Assembly: GCA_050633625.1 (NCBI GenBank)
Contig: JBOEGW010000004.1
Coordinates: forward strand, 186,001-250,000
Direction: 5' to 3'
Origin: JBOEGW01 sp050633625
Lineage (GTDB): Bacteria; Pseudomonadota; Alphaproteobacteria; Rhodobacterales; Rhodobacteraceae
DNA: 64,000 nucleotides
Below the pieces are notes generated by a model. It searched no databases. It had not been told where the DNA came from and saw only the letters and a program-made list of their open reading frames with translations. This document shows, one piece after another, positions 63,250 through 64,000 of the stretch. Made by a program: the position numbers and the translations under genes. Each line of letters opens with the position of its first letter. The first letter of the stretch is position 1.

Positions 63250-64000
63250 ATGGCTGATGGATCGCAAACCGATCTTGCCGCATTTCGTGCGGAAATTGCT
63301 GCATGGATTGATGAGAATGCCCCAACGTCCCTACGCGAGCGTCCTTTTAGCGAGGATGATATTTGCTGGGGCGGCAAACGCTGGGCGTTCAAATCAGAAG
63401 ATCAGAAAAACTGGCTCGCGCTTTGCGCCGCGCGGGGGCTGACGGCGCCGCGTTGGGCTAAGGATTATGGGGGCGCGGGGCTTTCGCGCGCAGAAGAAAA
63501 GGTCTTCATCGAGGAGCTGACGCGTCTTGAGGTGAAAAAGCCGCTCGACAGTTTTGGCCTCTGGATGCTTGGGCCGGCCTTGCTGGCTTTTGGGACAGAA
63601 GATCAAAAACGCCATTTCCTGCCGCAGATCACCAAAGGCGAAATCCGCTGGTGTCAGGGTTACTCGGAGCCGGGCGCCGGGAGCGACCTTGCGTCCGTTC
63701 AGACCTTCGCAGAGGACAAGGGCGATCATTGGGTCGTCAACGGCTCGAAAATCTGGACGTCTTATGCCGATCAGGCCGATTGGATTTTTGCGTTGGTGCG
63801 CACCGACCGTGACGCGCCCAAGCATAAAGGCATCTCCTTCATGCTCATTGACATGGAGAGCGAAGGGGTGACCACCAAGCCGATCCGGCTGATTTCCGGC
63901 AAGTCGCCCTTTTGCGAGACCTTCTTTGACAATGTGAAGGTGCCAAAGTCTTACGGCGAGGGGCTGTCGTCCATCGTGGGCGAGCAAAACCGCGGCTGGG
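63250..64000 (+). CDS. acyl-CoA dehydrogenase, N-terminal part (cut by window edge)
   Basis: The frame begins at the ATG at 63250 (MADGSQTDLAAFRAEIAAWI), with GGAGGAG 7 bases upstream, and is open to the window end: 250 residues. It shows an N-terminal helical domain, the ACAD motif GYSEPGAGSDLASVQTFAED (in part; about residues 137-156) and WTSYADQADWIFALVRTDRD, with the FAD-binding beta domain continuing. It oxidises acyl-CoA thioesters, FAD-dependent, passing electrons to ETF. The catalytic Glu lies beyond the window. It is divergent from livK, and the intergenic region is shared. Confidence 0.94.
   Translation, partial: MADGSQTDLAAFRAEIAAWIDENAPTSLRERPFSEDDICWGGKRWAFKSEDQKNWLALCAARGLTAPRWAKDYGGAGLSRAEEKVFIEELTRLEVKKPLDSFGLWMLGPALLAFGTEDQKRHFLPQITKGEIRWCQGYSEPGAGSDLASVQTFAEDKGDHWVVNGSKIWTSYADQADWIFALVRTDRDAPKHKGISFMLIDMESEGVTTKPIRLISGKSPFCETFFDNVKVPKSYGEGLSSIVGEQNRGW

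Overview
The window reads as a chromosomal segment of an alphaproteobacterium of the Rhodobacteraceae, most likely the marine Roseobacter group. The basis is the lineage-typical gene set: the cell-cycle regulator GcrA, DUF1467 beside methylmalonyl-CoA epimerase, a DUF6455-type cysteine protein, a GT14-type glycosyltransferase with a DUF5928-like tail, a bacterial ALDH16, a TauE/TIGR02186 pair and a full LIV-type ABC transporter. The genus cannot be fixed from what I can see. Most of the DNA is ordinary, densely packed core genome. I saw no phage, IS element, CRISPR array, rRNA or tRNA.

Layout. 1-5.8 kb (mostly minus): a truncated MFS exporter, then tightly spaced catabolic genes (haloacid dehalogenase, three alpha/beta hydrolases, a PLP-dependent dehydratase, an endonuclease/exonuclease/phosphatase-fold protein). 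5.8-17.2 kb: small conserved and hypothetical proteins, thymidine kinase, a ClbS-like protein, an S9 peptidase, a nitroreductase, methylmalonyl-CoA epimerase, an orphan receiver protein and a Flp-like pilin. 17.2-25.2 kb: aspS, cfa, a frameshifted GT87 membrane glycosyltransferase and carB. 25.4-34.4 kb: two sulfotransferases, rimO, gcrA, argD-argF, a GT14-like glycosyltransferase, a HIT protein and a zinc-finger protein. 34.4-41.4 kb: polA, nfuA, tsaB, rimI, purine nucleoside phosphorylase and the TauE/TIGR02186 pair. 41.4-50 kb: a MerR/CDF metal-efflux unit, a WYL regulator, hydroxypyruvate isomerase with a GntR regulator, an OmpA lipoprotein, an Ada-like protein, a Hint protein, nth and a PfkB kinase. 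50-64 kb: deoC-ALDH16, a CPBP protease, an acyl-CoA ligase, two dehydrogenases/reductases, livF-G-M-H-K and a truncated acyl-CoA dehydrogenase.

The genes combine into nucleoside salvage and breakdown (tdk, punA, PfkB/adenosine kinase, deoC-ALDH16), arginine and pyrimidine supply (argDF, carB) and acid/acyl-CoA catabolism fed by the liv transporter.

The most interesting observations are: (1) a 14-codon arginine-rich open reading frame followed by a possible terminator just upstream of argDF, a candidate arginine attenuator; (2) a family of five intergenic elements with compensatory stem changes; (3) a frameshift in a six-G run in the GT87 gene; (4) a MerR-type promoter with a 19-bp spacer and a palindrome between the regulator and the CDF exporter; (5) several enzymes with altered key residues (M50-like protease with HELGR, LivF with Arg in Walker A, Hint protein without the usual Cys).
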